Below, piece after piece: positions 1-10,500 of a stretch of 64,000 nt of DNA. The stretch covers positions 7,565,673-7,629,672 of the forward strand of contig OX359197.1 of assembly GCA_947172415.1 (NCBI GenBank), in the 5' to 3' direction. Position 1 is the first letter of the stretch. Every line of letters begins with the position of its first letter. The stretch is from Chondrosia reniformis. Its lineage: Eukaryota; Porifera; Demospongiae; Chondrillida; Chondrillidae. The notes under the pieces were generated by a model, which did no database searches, was not told the origin of the DNA, and saw nothing but the letters and a program-made list of their open reading frames with translations. The position numbers and the translations under genes were made by a program.

Positions 1-654
1 GACGATTCCAGAAAAAGGTGACTGTGATTGGAGAGAAGGAGGCAGGAACTGACACAGAGCTCTTTTGGAGGAACAGAACAGTATGGACAGCTGTGTTTAA
101 AGAACTACAGATGACAGTACAAGTTCCTATTAAAGTGGTTCTAGTAGGTATTGCTTACATGACCCCTCCCACTGGTAATGTTGATAATGGAAACTAAGTG
201 GTTTATAACATTTTCTGTATTGTGTTAGGTTGTGAGGAATCCTTATGACCAGATTGCCACACTCACACGTATCGCTGTAGAGGAACATAAGGAAAGGGGC
301 AAAAAGTTTAAACGGCCCATTGATAGTGAATACTTAATAGAAGATGCTATTCAGAGGTTGTTTAACATAAGTATGCAGTCAGCACTTGATATTATAAACA
401 CCTTCAACCTGGATGTGCTCGAAGTGCATCTCCCTAATCTATCAGCTAATCCTCGTGAGGAAATTGGCAATTGGTGTAAATTCTTTGAAGTTGAGTGCTA
501 TGACTGGTATGTTGAAATGTGTATTGCCTACCTGTACAGTAAGACCCATCAGACTAGGCATACCCTGGTGTGGACGTCAAGATTGAAGCAGATGGTTGCG
601 GATAACATTAAGAGGTTTCCCTGGTACAAGGGATATACTTTTGACAGTGATTGA
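1..654 (+). CDS. Sulfotransferase-like protein, copy A (3' exons only)
   Basis: This is the 3' part of a PAPS-dependent sulfotransferase-like gene whose 5' end lies left of the window. Two exons are visible, 1-143 and 229-654, joined in phase 0 at GTAGGT...TTAG. The joined protein reads ...VVLVVRNPYDQIAT..., the 3'-phosphate-binding segment (RNPxD) of the sulfotransferase fold. It is a near-identical duplicate of the last two exons of the complete gene at 3874-5585. There is no stop or frameshift, and changes are scattered (for example W/F after CYD), so this copy may be functional. The acceptor substrate cannot be read from the sequence. Confidence 0.72.
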
Positions 655-1189
655 TTGGCCAACAATAGAATTTGTAATTTTTTACTCAAGATTATAATTT
701 CTTTTTCTTATAAAAGTGTATATTATGTCAAACATGTACGTAGCACTTTAATGTGTAGACTAATACATTGTTATGACACCACTGCAGTGTCCAGTAGAGG
801 ACAAAGTGGAGTTGTTTCCTTCAACACGTTACTCTTATTTTTAGCATGTAGTTTGTCCCTCAGTGCCTTTAAGTGAGCCTCTCTGTTCTCCTTGTTTGAT
901 TCCATTCTCTTCTCCAAAAAACTCTTTGTCTTGTCACTGTGGGATTTGGAAATCTCTATGAGAGCATTTAGAGTCTGTTCTTCTCTCTGCTTTCTCTGCT
1001 CACGTTTCTGTAGTAAGCTCTGCTCATGAAGCTATCAGTAAATACATCAAAATCATCATCATAATAATAATTAACACATTAATTGATGCCCTAATATTAA
1101 AGGGCAGGATAGTACTCTCTAAGTAGGAATGGCATAGCATGTACCTAAACCTGAGTGATGTACATGTGATACATACATGTATACATACA

Positions 1190-1226
1190 TATTCATGTAT
1201 ATATATATATATATATATACATGAAT
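1190..1226. repeat. AT-rich palindrome beside a retroelement insertion
   Basis: The sequence around 1190-1226 reads attcatgtata, then an (AT)n run, then tatacatgaat, so the two arms are reverse complements and could form a cruciform. It lies just left of the ORF1-only element. The paralogous intron (about 6030-6085) has only a short TA-rich stretch here. It was therefore either part of the insertion target or expanded around it. Confidence 0.6.
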
Positions 1227-1245
1227 ACACATATACATATATTGT

Positions 1246-2355
1246 ATCCAAGCGACGGAGTGAAGAGATTGTTGGCTTAAGGTGTTGAAGAAAATGCCCT
1301 CAAAAGTAACGAGAAATGGTAGTTTGCCAAGTGCAAATCAAGTAGAAGTGGTAGTTACACCGAAACGAAAGTTAGGTTCGACTTCGAAGGGAAAAGAAGA
1401 GAGTAGCAAGGGTTTGCAGGCGAAAACTCCTGCCAAAGGAGACACTATTAACTGCGTTTGTGGGAGGAACAGGGAGTCAGCGGCTAAGGACAGGAGAGAT
1501 TGGGTTCAGTGTCAGGTTTGCGGGAATTGGTCTCATCCTTCTTGTCATAACGTTGCTCAAGTTGTAGTTGCTAGGGACGATGTGCCGTTTATTTGCTTCT
1601 TTTGTACAATGTCTGCACTCAGTCGTATGCAGGGCCTTTTTAAGAGGTACGAAGTCGACCAAGCCACCAAGTTACTAGAAGAGATGGAAGTTTTTATGAA
1701 AGAGCGTGAAGAAGCAGTCAGAGATATTTACAAAAGAATGGAGGAGCTTGGAAGACAAATTGCAGATTCAGAAAAGGATATTTTGAGTCTAAAGCGCCAA
1801 CTAGAAGAAGGAACAACTGTCAGTGCGAGCAATTTAAAGAAATCCAAAACGGGAGAAGACCAACAGAAGGCAAGGAAAGGAATTAGAAAATTGTGGGGTA
1901 CGAATAAGTCGCTGCACGTTAGCCAAGCTCGGAAGAGGATAGTCGCTTGTTGTGCTAGGGCTGGAGAATTGTTAATGGTTAGGAATTTTAAAAGGAGAGA
2001 TGGGAAGGACATCTGGTGGTTCAAGATGTCCGGAGAAGAAGATATATTGGCAGAACTGGAATTGATATGGAGACATAATTATTGGAAAATTGAAAGGGTA
2101 CATCACCACTCCAGATCAATTTCTGAAGACACGTGAGGAATTGTGATTCCTGTTGTCACTGGGAGGGGACAAGGATGCGCTGTTACAGTACTAGCATATT
2201 ACTGGTGCACATATATAACATGTTTGGACTAGGCTGTAACATTTGAACATTACTATATATACTCTGTATATTTCTCTGTACAGTGCTACATGGAGCCATT
2301 AGGCTCTTGTGTGCTTTGCACTCTAATAACAATAATAATAATAATAATAATATAT
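1246..2355 (+). mobile_element. ORF1-only non-LTR retroelement (HAL1-like) inserted in stathmin copy A intron
   Basis: An insertion of about 1.1 kb, defined by comparison with the paralogous intron of copy B, where the flanks meet directly (about 6060-6085, ending tataattaatcc). It begins near tccaagcgacgg, contains one 280-codon ORF, has a 3' untranslated region of about 200 bp, and ends in a (TAA)n tail (about 2324-2350), as do several non-LTR retrotransposon clades. No reverse transcriptase or endonuclease ORF is present. The structure resembles half-LINE elements that keep only ORF1 and are mobilised in trans. Exact ends and target-site duplication are blurred by the AT-rich target. Confidence 0.7.
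1294..2136 (+). CDS. PHD-finger/coiled-coil ORF1-type protein of a non-LTR retroelement
   Basis: The ATG at 1294 gives 280 aa; an upstream in-frame GTG exists but no earlier ATG. The N-terminal third is basic and low complexity. It is followed by a PHD-type zinc finger, with a CVC pair, a CQVC pair, WSHPSC and a CFFC pair in the Cys4-His-Cys3 order. Next comes a strongly charged coiled coil (about residues 115-175) and a C-terminal basic domain ending in KMSGEEDILAELELIW. PHD-bearing ORF1 proteins with coiled coils are known from CR1/L2-type retrotransposons. The intact frame suggests recent activity. A host PHD gene is less likely, since the frame is intronless, sits in an intron and is followed by a (TAA)n tail. 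Confidence 0.65.
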   Translation: MPSKVTRNGSLPSANQVEVVVTPKRKLGSTSKGKEESSKGLQAKTPAKGDTINCVCGRNRESAAKDRRDWVQCQVCGNWSHPSCHNVAQVVVARDDVPFICFFCTMSALSRMQGLFKRYEVDQATKLLEEMEVFMKEREEAVRDIYKRMEELGRQIADSEKDILSLKRQLEEGTTVSASNLKKSKTGEDQQKARKGIRKLWGTNKSLHVSQARKRIVACCARAGELLMVRNFKRRDGKDIWWFKMSGEEDILAELELIWRHNYWKIERVHHHSRSISEDT

Positions 2356-2644
2356 AATTAATCCAAAATGAACATCCATATTAGGAATGTATGTACCTTT
2401 CTGCGCTGCTCTGCCGCTTGTATCTTTCCTTCAATGTCAAGTCGAAGAACTTCATCACTTTTTGTCCTTTTCTGTGACTCTAGTCTCTTGAGCTTGGAAG
2501 GAGTACGTTTCACATTCCCTGTGTCGGGTGTGCCAAAGTGAATGTCAAATGCAACCCCTCCTCACGAGGCTGGTCTCTCGGTAACCAGAGGGGATAACCC
2601 TTCATCATCTGCAGTGGAGAGGAGGAGACTAAATAATATTCATG

Positions 2645-2848
2645 CTCATCTAACTGTGTTATATACATACCTGAAGAGCTGCCCTTTGTTGGCTGTGATT
2701 GCTATGACAATAGATGAAATGTGAATTATGAATTAATCAGTTGCTATTAGTTACCAACACTCACTTGCATCTAGTGTGACACTTTTAAGCTGCAGTTTAG
2801 TGCCAATTTCCTTTTAAGGAAGGAAGTAGAAAGTTCTGTACTATTTAC
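2645..2848. repeat. Duplicate of an EPT1 intron 2 segment
   Basis: This stretch (starting actgtgtta..acatacctg) matches 8200-8430 with few changes, including the shared aggaagtagaaagtt before both copies diverge. At its left edge it is fused to stathmin copy A sequence that in copy B lies at about 6380. About 1.8 kb (stathmin exons 1-2, the shared promoter and EPT1 exons 1-2) was therefore lost from, or never included in, the left duplicate. Confidence 0.75.
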
Positions 2849-2862
2849 TTCTACTTCTCCAG

Positions 2863-3803
2863 ATCCTTTTACCCTCAGCAACAGAAAGGAATACATTGAT
2901 AGTCAAACCCAGAAAGGCAGGCCTGTATCTAGGCAACCAATTGGTTACCAGGCAACTAAATCTAAAGAAGGAATGACCTCTGCTCAGTTGAAGCAGCACA
3001 GAAGATTGTCAATTCAAGGACAGCAGGTAGGAACTTACATGACCTTATTCACAGTCACATGAGTCCTTCTTCATATTAGGAGTTGCTGTGTGAGACTGCA
3101 GAAGTGGCCAGTTCAGGGCTGCCCTTTCCAGTTCACCAGTGGAACACCCTGCAGGTCTGCACTTGGCTGAAGCAACTTAACAGCTGTCTCTACAGTAATT
3201 ATCACAAGTTATTTGAGGACCATGAAATCACTGGTAAGTGGACATACTCAAGTCTACTCTGGTCAAAGTAGACTAGCATTGAGTTGAGAGACCTCTCCAC
3301 AGGTACAGTTTGCTTCCTATCTACATCCACACACATCCACATATACTTACAGTGATTCACACACATTTAGCCAGGACTCATCCATGATCCACATTTACAC
3401 ACATTCCCCACATGATCTAGCAAATTCATGTGATCCCCTTGGCCATCAGACAGTGGGAGCTTTCGGTCTTGATGCCCTCAAATTTTCAATGAATGCCTTA
3501 GGTAGAAGAATCATTGCAATCAACAATGATCCCCACGCCAGATCATACATGATCTAGCACATTTCAGTTGCCCGACAGCTCAGTATTGGGTGCTTTCCCC
3601 GATTGCACTGCAATAACAGCTTTTATTTACATATTGTATCATATTATGTTTGACTAAAACAATATTTTATTTGTATTGCAATATCTTACAAAACCATATT
3701 TACATCACAGACTGATTATAGTCAGAAGTGTGTGACTCTAATGTAGATCTTAACTTCTTTTCTCTATTTCCTTGTAGATCCTCGGCCGAGTTCTGAAGTT
3801 TAA
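2863..3803 (+). pseudogene. Truncated SAM-domain gene fragment
   Basis: Three splice-compatible segments can be read: 2863-3026, 3080-3233 and 3778-3803. The middle one encodes the N-terminal half of a SAM domain (QWNTLQVCTWLKQLNSCL, then LFEDHEITG), with the conserved W, V, WL and I-x-G positions. The third exon has a good acceptor (tatttccttgtag) but encodes only eight residues before TAA, so helices 4-5 of the SAM fold are missing. No 5' exons are found, because duplicated EPT1 intron sequence abuts on the left. It is probably the severed tail of a gene disrupted by the tandem duplication. Similarity to CNK-type SAM domains is suggestive only. Confidence 0.45.
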
Positions 3804-3873
3804 TACAATTTTTCTTATTTTGCTAAGTATTTATTTCGCAACCAACCCGTCAATCTCGTAAATTGTCGGTTAT

Positions 3874-5585
3874 ATGGGTTCACGCCCCTTTGCTCTGTAC
3901 GCATTGTTAGTTGTTAGAAATAGCAGTGTACGACCATCTATGAAGTTCTATACTCGACTATTGCTCCTTACGGTTGGATTCCTTAGCTTTCTTGTCGTAT
4001 ACGTAACGCTTCTCTACGATTGTTCAATCACAAAGCTTGAAGTTCAACCGGCTGTGATCAAGCAAGCTAAGGGACTTTCTGAAAAACAACTGTATCACCT
4101 TGAAGTAAATGAAACCTCTTCCCAACGACTTACTGCAATAACATCAGTTACAGGAGCGAAAGTATCTACCACTACTTCATCTAAAGTATCTACCACTTTG
4201 AATATAAACAGCTACAATCCCTCTGCTGCTTCCACTATTCGTCCAGGGCTTTCTGAAAAATATCAACTTAAAATACATCGATCATCTTCTAAAGCAGTTA
4301 CTGCATTGCAATCATTTACCAATGCGTCTGAAGTATTGAGCTACGTTCGTCCCTCCATTATTCATCCAAACGTATGGAATCTACCGTATATTCCAGCGAA
4401 CTCCGATTTTCTCAAATTCACCCCCAAGGAAAAGCTTTTACCAATGTTGCTATCTAAACGTTTGATCGATGAAGTGAAATACTTTTCCTTCTTCATTGGA
4501 CAGGGACGGGGCGGCACGACCATTGTAGGAGTGCTGATGGATGCGCATCCCAACATGATTATTGCCACAGACTATTGCCTGTTTTTAAAGTGGCCTCAAG
4601 ATGCAGACTATCACAGCAACAGGACACTCTTGTACACTGCTCTGCACCTTCAAAGTCGTCACGTAGCAGGTTGGATCCTGAGAATAAAGTTCAACATGAC
4701 GAAAGGTGACCACTGACGTTGATAAGCTTATTTTTAAGAATGCCAAAGACACTGTCCTAATGAAAATATTACCTTAAAAGTGTTTGTTGTTTGATAGGTA
4801 ATTAAGGTTGATCATATGTAGAGTGTTAGATTTATAATCAACTGTATTAGGCTCCAAAGTACACTGCACCCAACTCCCTAACTCAGATCTGCTACTTCTT
4901 CTCCCATAGCACCCAATAACTATATGGGACGATTCCAGGAAAAGGTGACTGTGATTGGAGAGAAGGAGGCAGGAACTGACACAGAGCTCTTTTGGAGGAA
5001 CAGAACAGTATGGACAGCTGTGTTTAAAGAACTACAGATGACAGTACAAGTTCCTATTAAAGTGGTTCTAGTAGGTATTGAATACATGCCCCCCTCCCAC
5101 TGGTAATGTTTGATAATGGAAACTGTAAGTGGTTTATAACATTTTCTGTATTGTGTTAGGTTGTGAGGAATCCTTATGACCAGATTGCCACACTCACACG
5201 TATCGCTGTAGAGGAACATGAGAAAAGGGGCGAAAAGTTTAAACGACCCATTGATAGTGAATACTTAATAGAAGATGCTATTCAGAGGTTATTTAACATA
5301 AGTATGCAGTCAGCACTTGATATTATAAACACCTTCAACCTGGATGTGCTCGAAGTGCATCTCCCTAATCTATCAGCTAATCCTCGTGAGGAAATTGGCA
5401 ATTGGTGTAAATTCTTTGAAGTTGAGTGCTATGACTTTTATGTTGAAATGTGTATTGCCTACCTGTACAGTAAGCCCCATCAGACTAGGCATACACTGGT
5501 GTGGACCCCAAGATTGAAGCAGATGGTTGCGGATAACATTAAGAGGTTTCCCTGGTACAAGGGATATACTTTTGACAGTGATTGA
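3874..5585 (+). CDS. Type II membrane sulfotransferase-like protein, copy B (complete)
   Basis: Exons are 3874-4705, 4910-5070 and 5160-5585, with phases agreeing at both junctions (472 aa). A single signal-anchor helix near residues 27-45 (LLLLTVGFLSFLVVYVTLL) predicts a Golgi type II topology, followed by a Ser/Thr-rich stem. The P-loop-like 5'-phosphosulfate site is GQGRGGTT (about residue 210), and the 3'-phosphate site is VRNPYDQIAT at the start of exon 3. This fits the carbohydrate sulfotransferase superfamily, which transfers sulfate from PAPS; the substrate is unknown. A second Met at 3940 (MKFYTRLLLL) would give a shorter cytoplasmic tail and is an equally plausible start. The stop codon lies 116 bp from that of the convergent stathmin gene. 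Confidence 0.8.
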
Positions 5586-5701
5586 TTGGCCAACATTAGA
5601 ATTTGTAATTTTATACTCAAGATTTTAATTTATTTTTCTTATAAAAGTGTATATTATGTCAAACATGTACGTAGCACTTTAATGTATAGACTAATACATT
5701 G

Positions 5702-7308
5702 TTATGACACCACTGCAGTGTCCAGTAGAGGACAAAGTGGAGTTGTTTCCTTCAACACTTTACTCTTATTTTTAGCATGTAGTTTGTCCCTCAGTGCCTT
5801 TAAGTGAGCCTCTCTGTTCTCCTTGTTTGATTCCATTCTCTTCTCCAAAAAACTCTTTGTCTTGTCACTGTGGGATTTGGAAATCTCTATGAGAGCATTT
5901 AGAGTCTGTTCTTCTCTCTGCTTTCTCTGCTCAAGTTTCTGTAGTAAGCTCTGCTCATGAAGCTATCAGTAAATACATCAAAATCATCATTATTAAAAGG
6001 CAGGATAGCACTCTCTAAGTAGAAATGGCATAGTACACATATATATATCTAAACCTGTGCAACATACATACATATACATGTATAATTAATCCAAAATGAA
6101 CATCCATATTGGGAATGTATGTACCTTTCTGCGCTGCTCTGCCGCTTGTATCTTCCCTTCAATGTCAAGTCGAAGAACTTCATCACTTTTTGTCCTTTTC
6201 TGTGACTCTAGTCTCTTGAGCTTGGAAGGAGTACGTTTCATATTCCCTGTGTCGGGTGTGCCAAAGTGAATGTCAAATGCAACCCCTCCTCGCGAGGCTG
6301 GTCTTTCCGTAACCAGAGGGGATAACCCTTCATCATCTGCAGTGGAGAGGAGGAGACTAATTAATATTCATGCTCATCTGCTGGGAGTGATAAGAGATAC
6401 GTATGTACATGTAAATAAATCTAGAATATTCATACTCCAAATTATATACTAACATTACACTCCAACATTAAGGTAACTCATCCGTAGAAGGTAACTCATG
6501 GAGAAATACTGGCTTACCTTTCACAGCTCTTCTAGACACAGATTGGCTGGCGGATGTGAGTAAGGATGGCCTGGGAGGCGTGCCCACTGCCACAGAAGGG
6601 GATGACAGACTCCTTGTGGACAACCTCTTTAACTGAGGTAGCTTCACTTCAGTCCCTGCCATGGACCTGCTGGTGGCTGAACTGGTCTTCCTTGGCTGCA
6701 GCAGAGAGGTGCCTGTTAAGAGGAGATCTGGTGCCTCGGGTAGGCCTGCTGCTGCAAGCTCCCTTTCACTCTCGGAGGATGTCTCTGTTACAAAACCACA
6801 CCTCTCATCCATTATCCCACTGTCAGCGGATATGACAGTGGAAGCCTTAGAGATGGCGGAGGCATCCCTTGAACCTCTCGAGTAGACCTCATCCAACTCT
6901 CTGCTATCCACCTGAAGCTTTTCAAATTTTTGTCTCAGTGACGACTTTCCAGAAGAGGGTTTGTCTTTCTTGGCCCTGATGGAGATTCGAGATGCAGTCG
7001 ACCTTTGGGATGGGGTCGGAGAGGTACCTCTGGCATCAGCCTCAGTGCTGCCACCAATCTCCTGCACAGGTTCAACTCTTACCTAATATGGAAATATATT
7101 CAATATACAGTATACTGTATTATATATATATGTCTACATTCGCTGTGTGATGGAAAAATTGTTATTTGAGCCGGGAATACAGCCAGTTACTGCAGCCTAC
7201 GGGCCTGGTACACTGTACCTGACTATCTTCTTCAGTCAAAGACTTTTTGGTTTCAATAGTTATAGTTTCGGGAGCAACCACGTTTAACTTGGACACACCA
7301 CAACCCAT
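5702..7308 (-). CDS. Stathmin-like protein with N-terminal acylation motif, copy B
   Basis: Coding exons on the minus strand are 7219-7308, 6518-7082, 6125-6336 and 5702-5962, phases 0/1/0, 375 aa. The C-terminal half matches the tubulin-binding stathmin domain: GGVAFDIHF, then IEGKIQAAEQRRK, then a long helix containing EKRMESNKENREAHLKAL, close to the stathmin KMEANKENREAQ segment. The N-terminus is MGCGVSK, a Met-Gly-Cys signal expected to be myristoylated and palmitoylated. A region of about 200 residues rich in Ser, Thr and Pro links anchor and stathmin domain. Stathmins sequester tubulin dimers and promote microtubule catastrophe; this one should be membrane-held. It is head-to-head with EPT1 and tail-to-tail with the sulfotransferase. 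Confidence 0.78.
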
Positions 7309-7582
7309 TGTCAAATAAGCTTCACAGTGGTACCTACAGAATAGTACCACAATTGAGATTAGTGTCGCCGCTATCAGCTACCAGCCTTGCGAGATAAAAT
7401 GCACTAGTTTCTTACCATTAGACACTCGAGATCAACTCGAGAGACAATTCTGCAAATGTTTGCAAACGGCTGCTTGGATACAGTTAATATGCACACGAGA
7501 ACGGATGTTTATCGTTTGTTGCTAATAACAACGATATATCTTAGGGGTGTTCTGGCTGTACGATACAGAAGAGCCACTCAAA
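7309..7582. promoter_or_regulatory. Shared promoter region between stathmin-like gene and EPT1
   Basis: Only 274 bp separate the two divergent start codons (7308 on minus, 7583 on plus). The interval must hold both 5' untranslated regions and core promoters. I see no TATA box in a convincing position and no repeat; a bidirectional promoter is inferred from spacing alone. Confidence 0.5.
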
Positions 7583-10500
7583 ATGGCGTCCAAGAGAGGT
7601 CATATCACAGAAAGAACAGAATTTCGCTACCTCTCGACAGAATGTGCCAAAGGCTTTGACAAGTATCGAGTGAGTTAACCGCATCAATATAACTATTCTC
7701 ACGATCAGAGACCTGATTGCGCGGTTCTTCAACTGTAGTACAGTGCGGTGGACACGTCTCCTTTATCCAAGTATGTCATGCATCCTTTTTGGAACTTGAT
7801 GGTGCAGGTAAGTCAAAGTGACAGAATTGCAGCTGTCAAGCTAACAATTTCATTACACAAGTAACTTAATAGGCGACAGCACACATATGTAAGATGGGTA
7901 GTTCCATCAGATGGTCTTGGAGTGTGAACTGTATATAACGCATTCTCTTGTCTCAACATACACTAATACCTATAACATCATGCCAGGCTAATATTATAAC
8001 ATCCATTCTTAACTCAGTTGAGGCCTTACTGTTCCTTCTGCCTATATCTGCTTGTATCTCAATGATCAATGTGTTGCATAGAGATTTCAGTGCATCAAAT
8101 GTAGTGTATTAATGTCTCCATGCACTTTAAGTATGTATGTATGTAAGCTTGTAGACAAAGGGGGCGTGGTCCTCCCTTTGGGTGTAACCTCAATGACCTC
8201 ACTGTGTTACATACATACCTGAAGAGCTGCCTTTGTTGGTTGTGATTGCTATGACAATAGATGCAATGTGAATGATGAATTGATCGGTTGCTATTAGTTA
8301 CCAACACTCACTTGCATCTAGTGTGACACTTTTAAGCTGCAGTTTAGTGCCAATTACCTTTTAAGGAAACCCTTTGATGTATACTTAATGCTTTTAAATA
8401 AGGAAGTAGAAAGTTCCATACTATTTTCAGTATGCAAATTAAGCAATAAAGGAATAACATTTGTAGACCAACCAATATTATATGTGTGTCTTAACTTTAT
8501 TGTACAACAAATGTAATCTACTGATTTCATAAATTGAATATTTCTTCACGGACATCTTCAAAAAAGGACACTTATGAATTTGCCATATCATTTCACTTGT
8601 ATGTGTACATGAGTATTGTCGTGTGATAAGGTCTATCTACCCTCTGCTCCAGCTGGTCCCGAGGTGGGTGGCACCCAATCTTTTAACCTTTGTTGGCTGG
8701 TCCTTTGGTATGATCAACTTCCTGCTCCTCTCCTTCTACGACTGGGACTACAATACTACCTACAACACTCTTGGAATAGTGCGGCCGCCCATCCCCCACT
8801 GGGTGTGGTTCTTTTGTGCAATTATGCACTTTGCATCTTACACATTGGATGGCATCGATGGCAAGCAGGCTCGGAGGACCGGATCCAGCACTCCCCTGGG
8901 TGAGTTCATGCAGACAAGCAGTAGTTGTGTGTCCCCTTTGAGTGTAAGGTGGAATATTAACTGACTTGTATGTGTTTCAGGTGAGCTGTTTGACCATGGA
9001 CTTGACAGCTGGTCAGTCATTTTGATTCCTATGTGTCTCTACTCAGCACTAGGGAATGGGGAACCTTGGGGAGCTAGTGCTCACACAGGGTTTTTCCCCT
9101 GTCTTGGTAGGTCACCATCCACCCATCCGTCCATCCACCCATCCATCAACCTATCCATCCACCCATCCATCCATCCGTCCGTCCATCCGTCCACCCATCC
9201 ACCCATCCATCCGTCCGTCCATCCGTCCATCCATCCACCCATCCATCCATCCACCCATCCACCCATCACCCATCCACCCATCACCCATCCACCCACCCAT
9301 CAGCCTATCCTTTTAATAGCCATCTTGGGGACATTCTACATCAGTCACTGGGAGAATTACATCACAGGTATCATGTATCTGCCGTGGTTTTATGACTTCA
9401 GTCAACTTGTAAGAACCTAAATCTGTTAACCTATGTAAGCTACTTTATTGTGGTACTCCTTAAATGTGTAGGCCTGTTGCCTTGGTTACTTGGTAACTGG
9501 CATATTTGGAACCCCTTTTTGGAGATTTTATATTATGCCAGGATTTTCAGTGGCAGATGGTCTGAGATGGCTGCTCATAATCTCATTCTTCATGTCAATT
9601 CCAATGTCGCTGTACAACATCTTTTCTCATTACAACACTAAAAGGTTTGTGATCCTGGTTTAACACAAATAGCAATCTCTTCCTCTCTCTACCTCTCTCT
9701 ACCCTCCTCACTCTCTCTATCCCTAACCCTCCCTCTCCTCCTCACTCTACCCTCCCCCTCTTCTCTATCCCTAACCCTCCCTCTCCTCCTCACTCTACCC
9801 TCCCCCTCTTCTCTATCCCTAACCCTCCCTCTCCTCCTCACTCTACCCTCCCCCTCTTCTCTATCCCTAACCCTCCCTCTCCTCCTCACTCTACCCTCCC
9901 CCTCTTCTCTATCCCTAACCCTCCCTCTCCTCCTCACTCTACCCTCCCCCTCTTCTCTATCCCTAACCCTCCCTCTCCTCCTCACTCTACCCTCCCCCTC
10001 TTCCCTTTGTTACTTCAGTAAGGACAGGAATCTTGGTCTATTCGAAGCACTGGCTCCTCTCATTTCCACCACTATCATGTCTGTACTATTTTACATTTGG
10101 GTGGAATACTCTCCAAATGACATTGGTAACCAGAGTATGAGACTATTCTTCTTCTCTATTGGAATAGTCTTCTCAAATATTTGTGTGAGTTACAGCACAG
10201 ACATTCTACATATGTCCTCCCTCACACTCCCAGTCTCCCATCTCCTCCCTCACACTCCCAGTCTCCCATCTCCTCCCTCACACTCCCAGTCTCCCATCTC
10301 CTCCCTCACACTCCCAGTCTCCCATCTCCTCCCTCACACTCCCAGTCTCCCATCTCCTCCCTCACACTCCCAGTCTCCCATCTCCTCCCTCACACTCCCA
10401 GTCTCCCATCTCCTCTATTCTGTTCTTCAGTGTCGGCTCATTATAGCTAGAATGAGTGAAACTAAATGTGAGAGATTCAATGCACTTCTCATTCCGTTGG

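Larger units (their letters stand above)
771..2608 (-). pseudogene. Stathmin-like gene, copy A (broken duplicate)
   Basis: Two exons are recognisable by comparison with copy B (5702-7308): the third exon at 2397-2608 (212 nt) and the last exon at 771-1031 (261 nt). Both have the same lengths and splice signals as copy B. A CGA in copy B has become TGA here (2562-2564), stopping the frame before the stathmin motif. Nothing like the first two coding exons follows: sequence that lies beyond them in copy B (about 8200, in EPT1 intron 2) is joined directly at about 2645. The intron holds a retroelement insertion (1246-2355). I infer a pseudogene, though a downstream start at a shorter stathmin core is conceivable. 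Confidence 0.75.

Noticed and set aside
655..876. 73-codon plus-strand frame, repeated at 5586-5807
   Set aside because: It is the antisense of the stathmin last exon and the 3' flank of the sulfotransferase; it is duplicated only because the whole block is.
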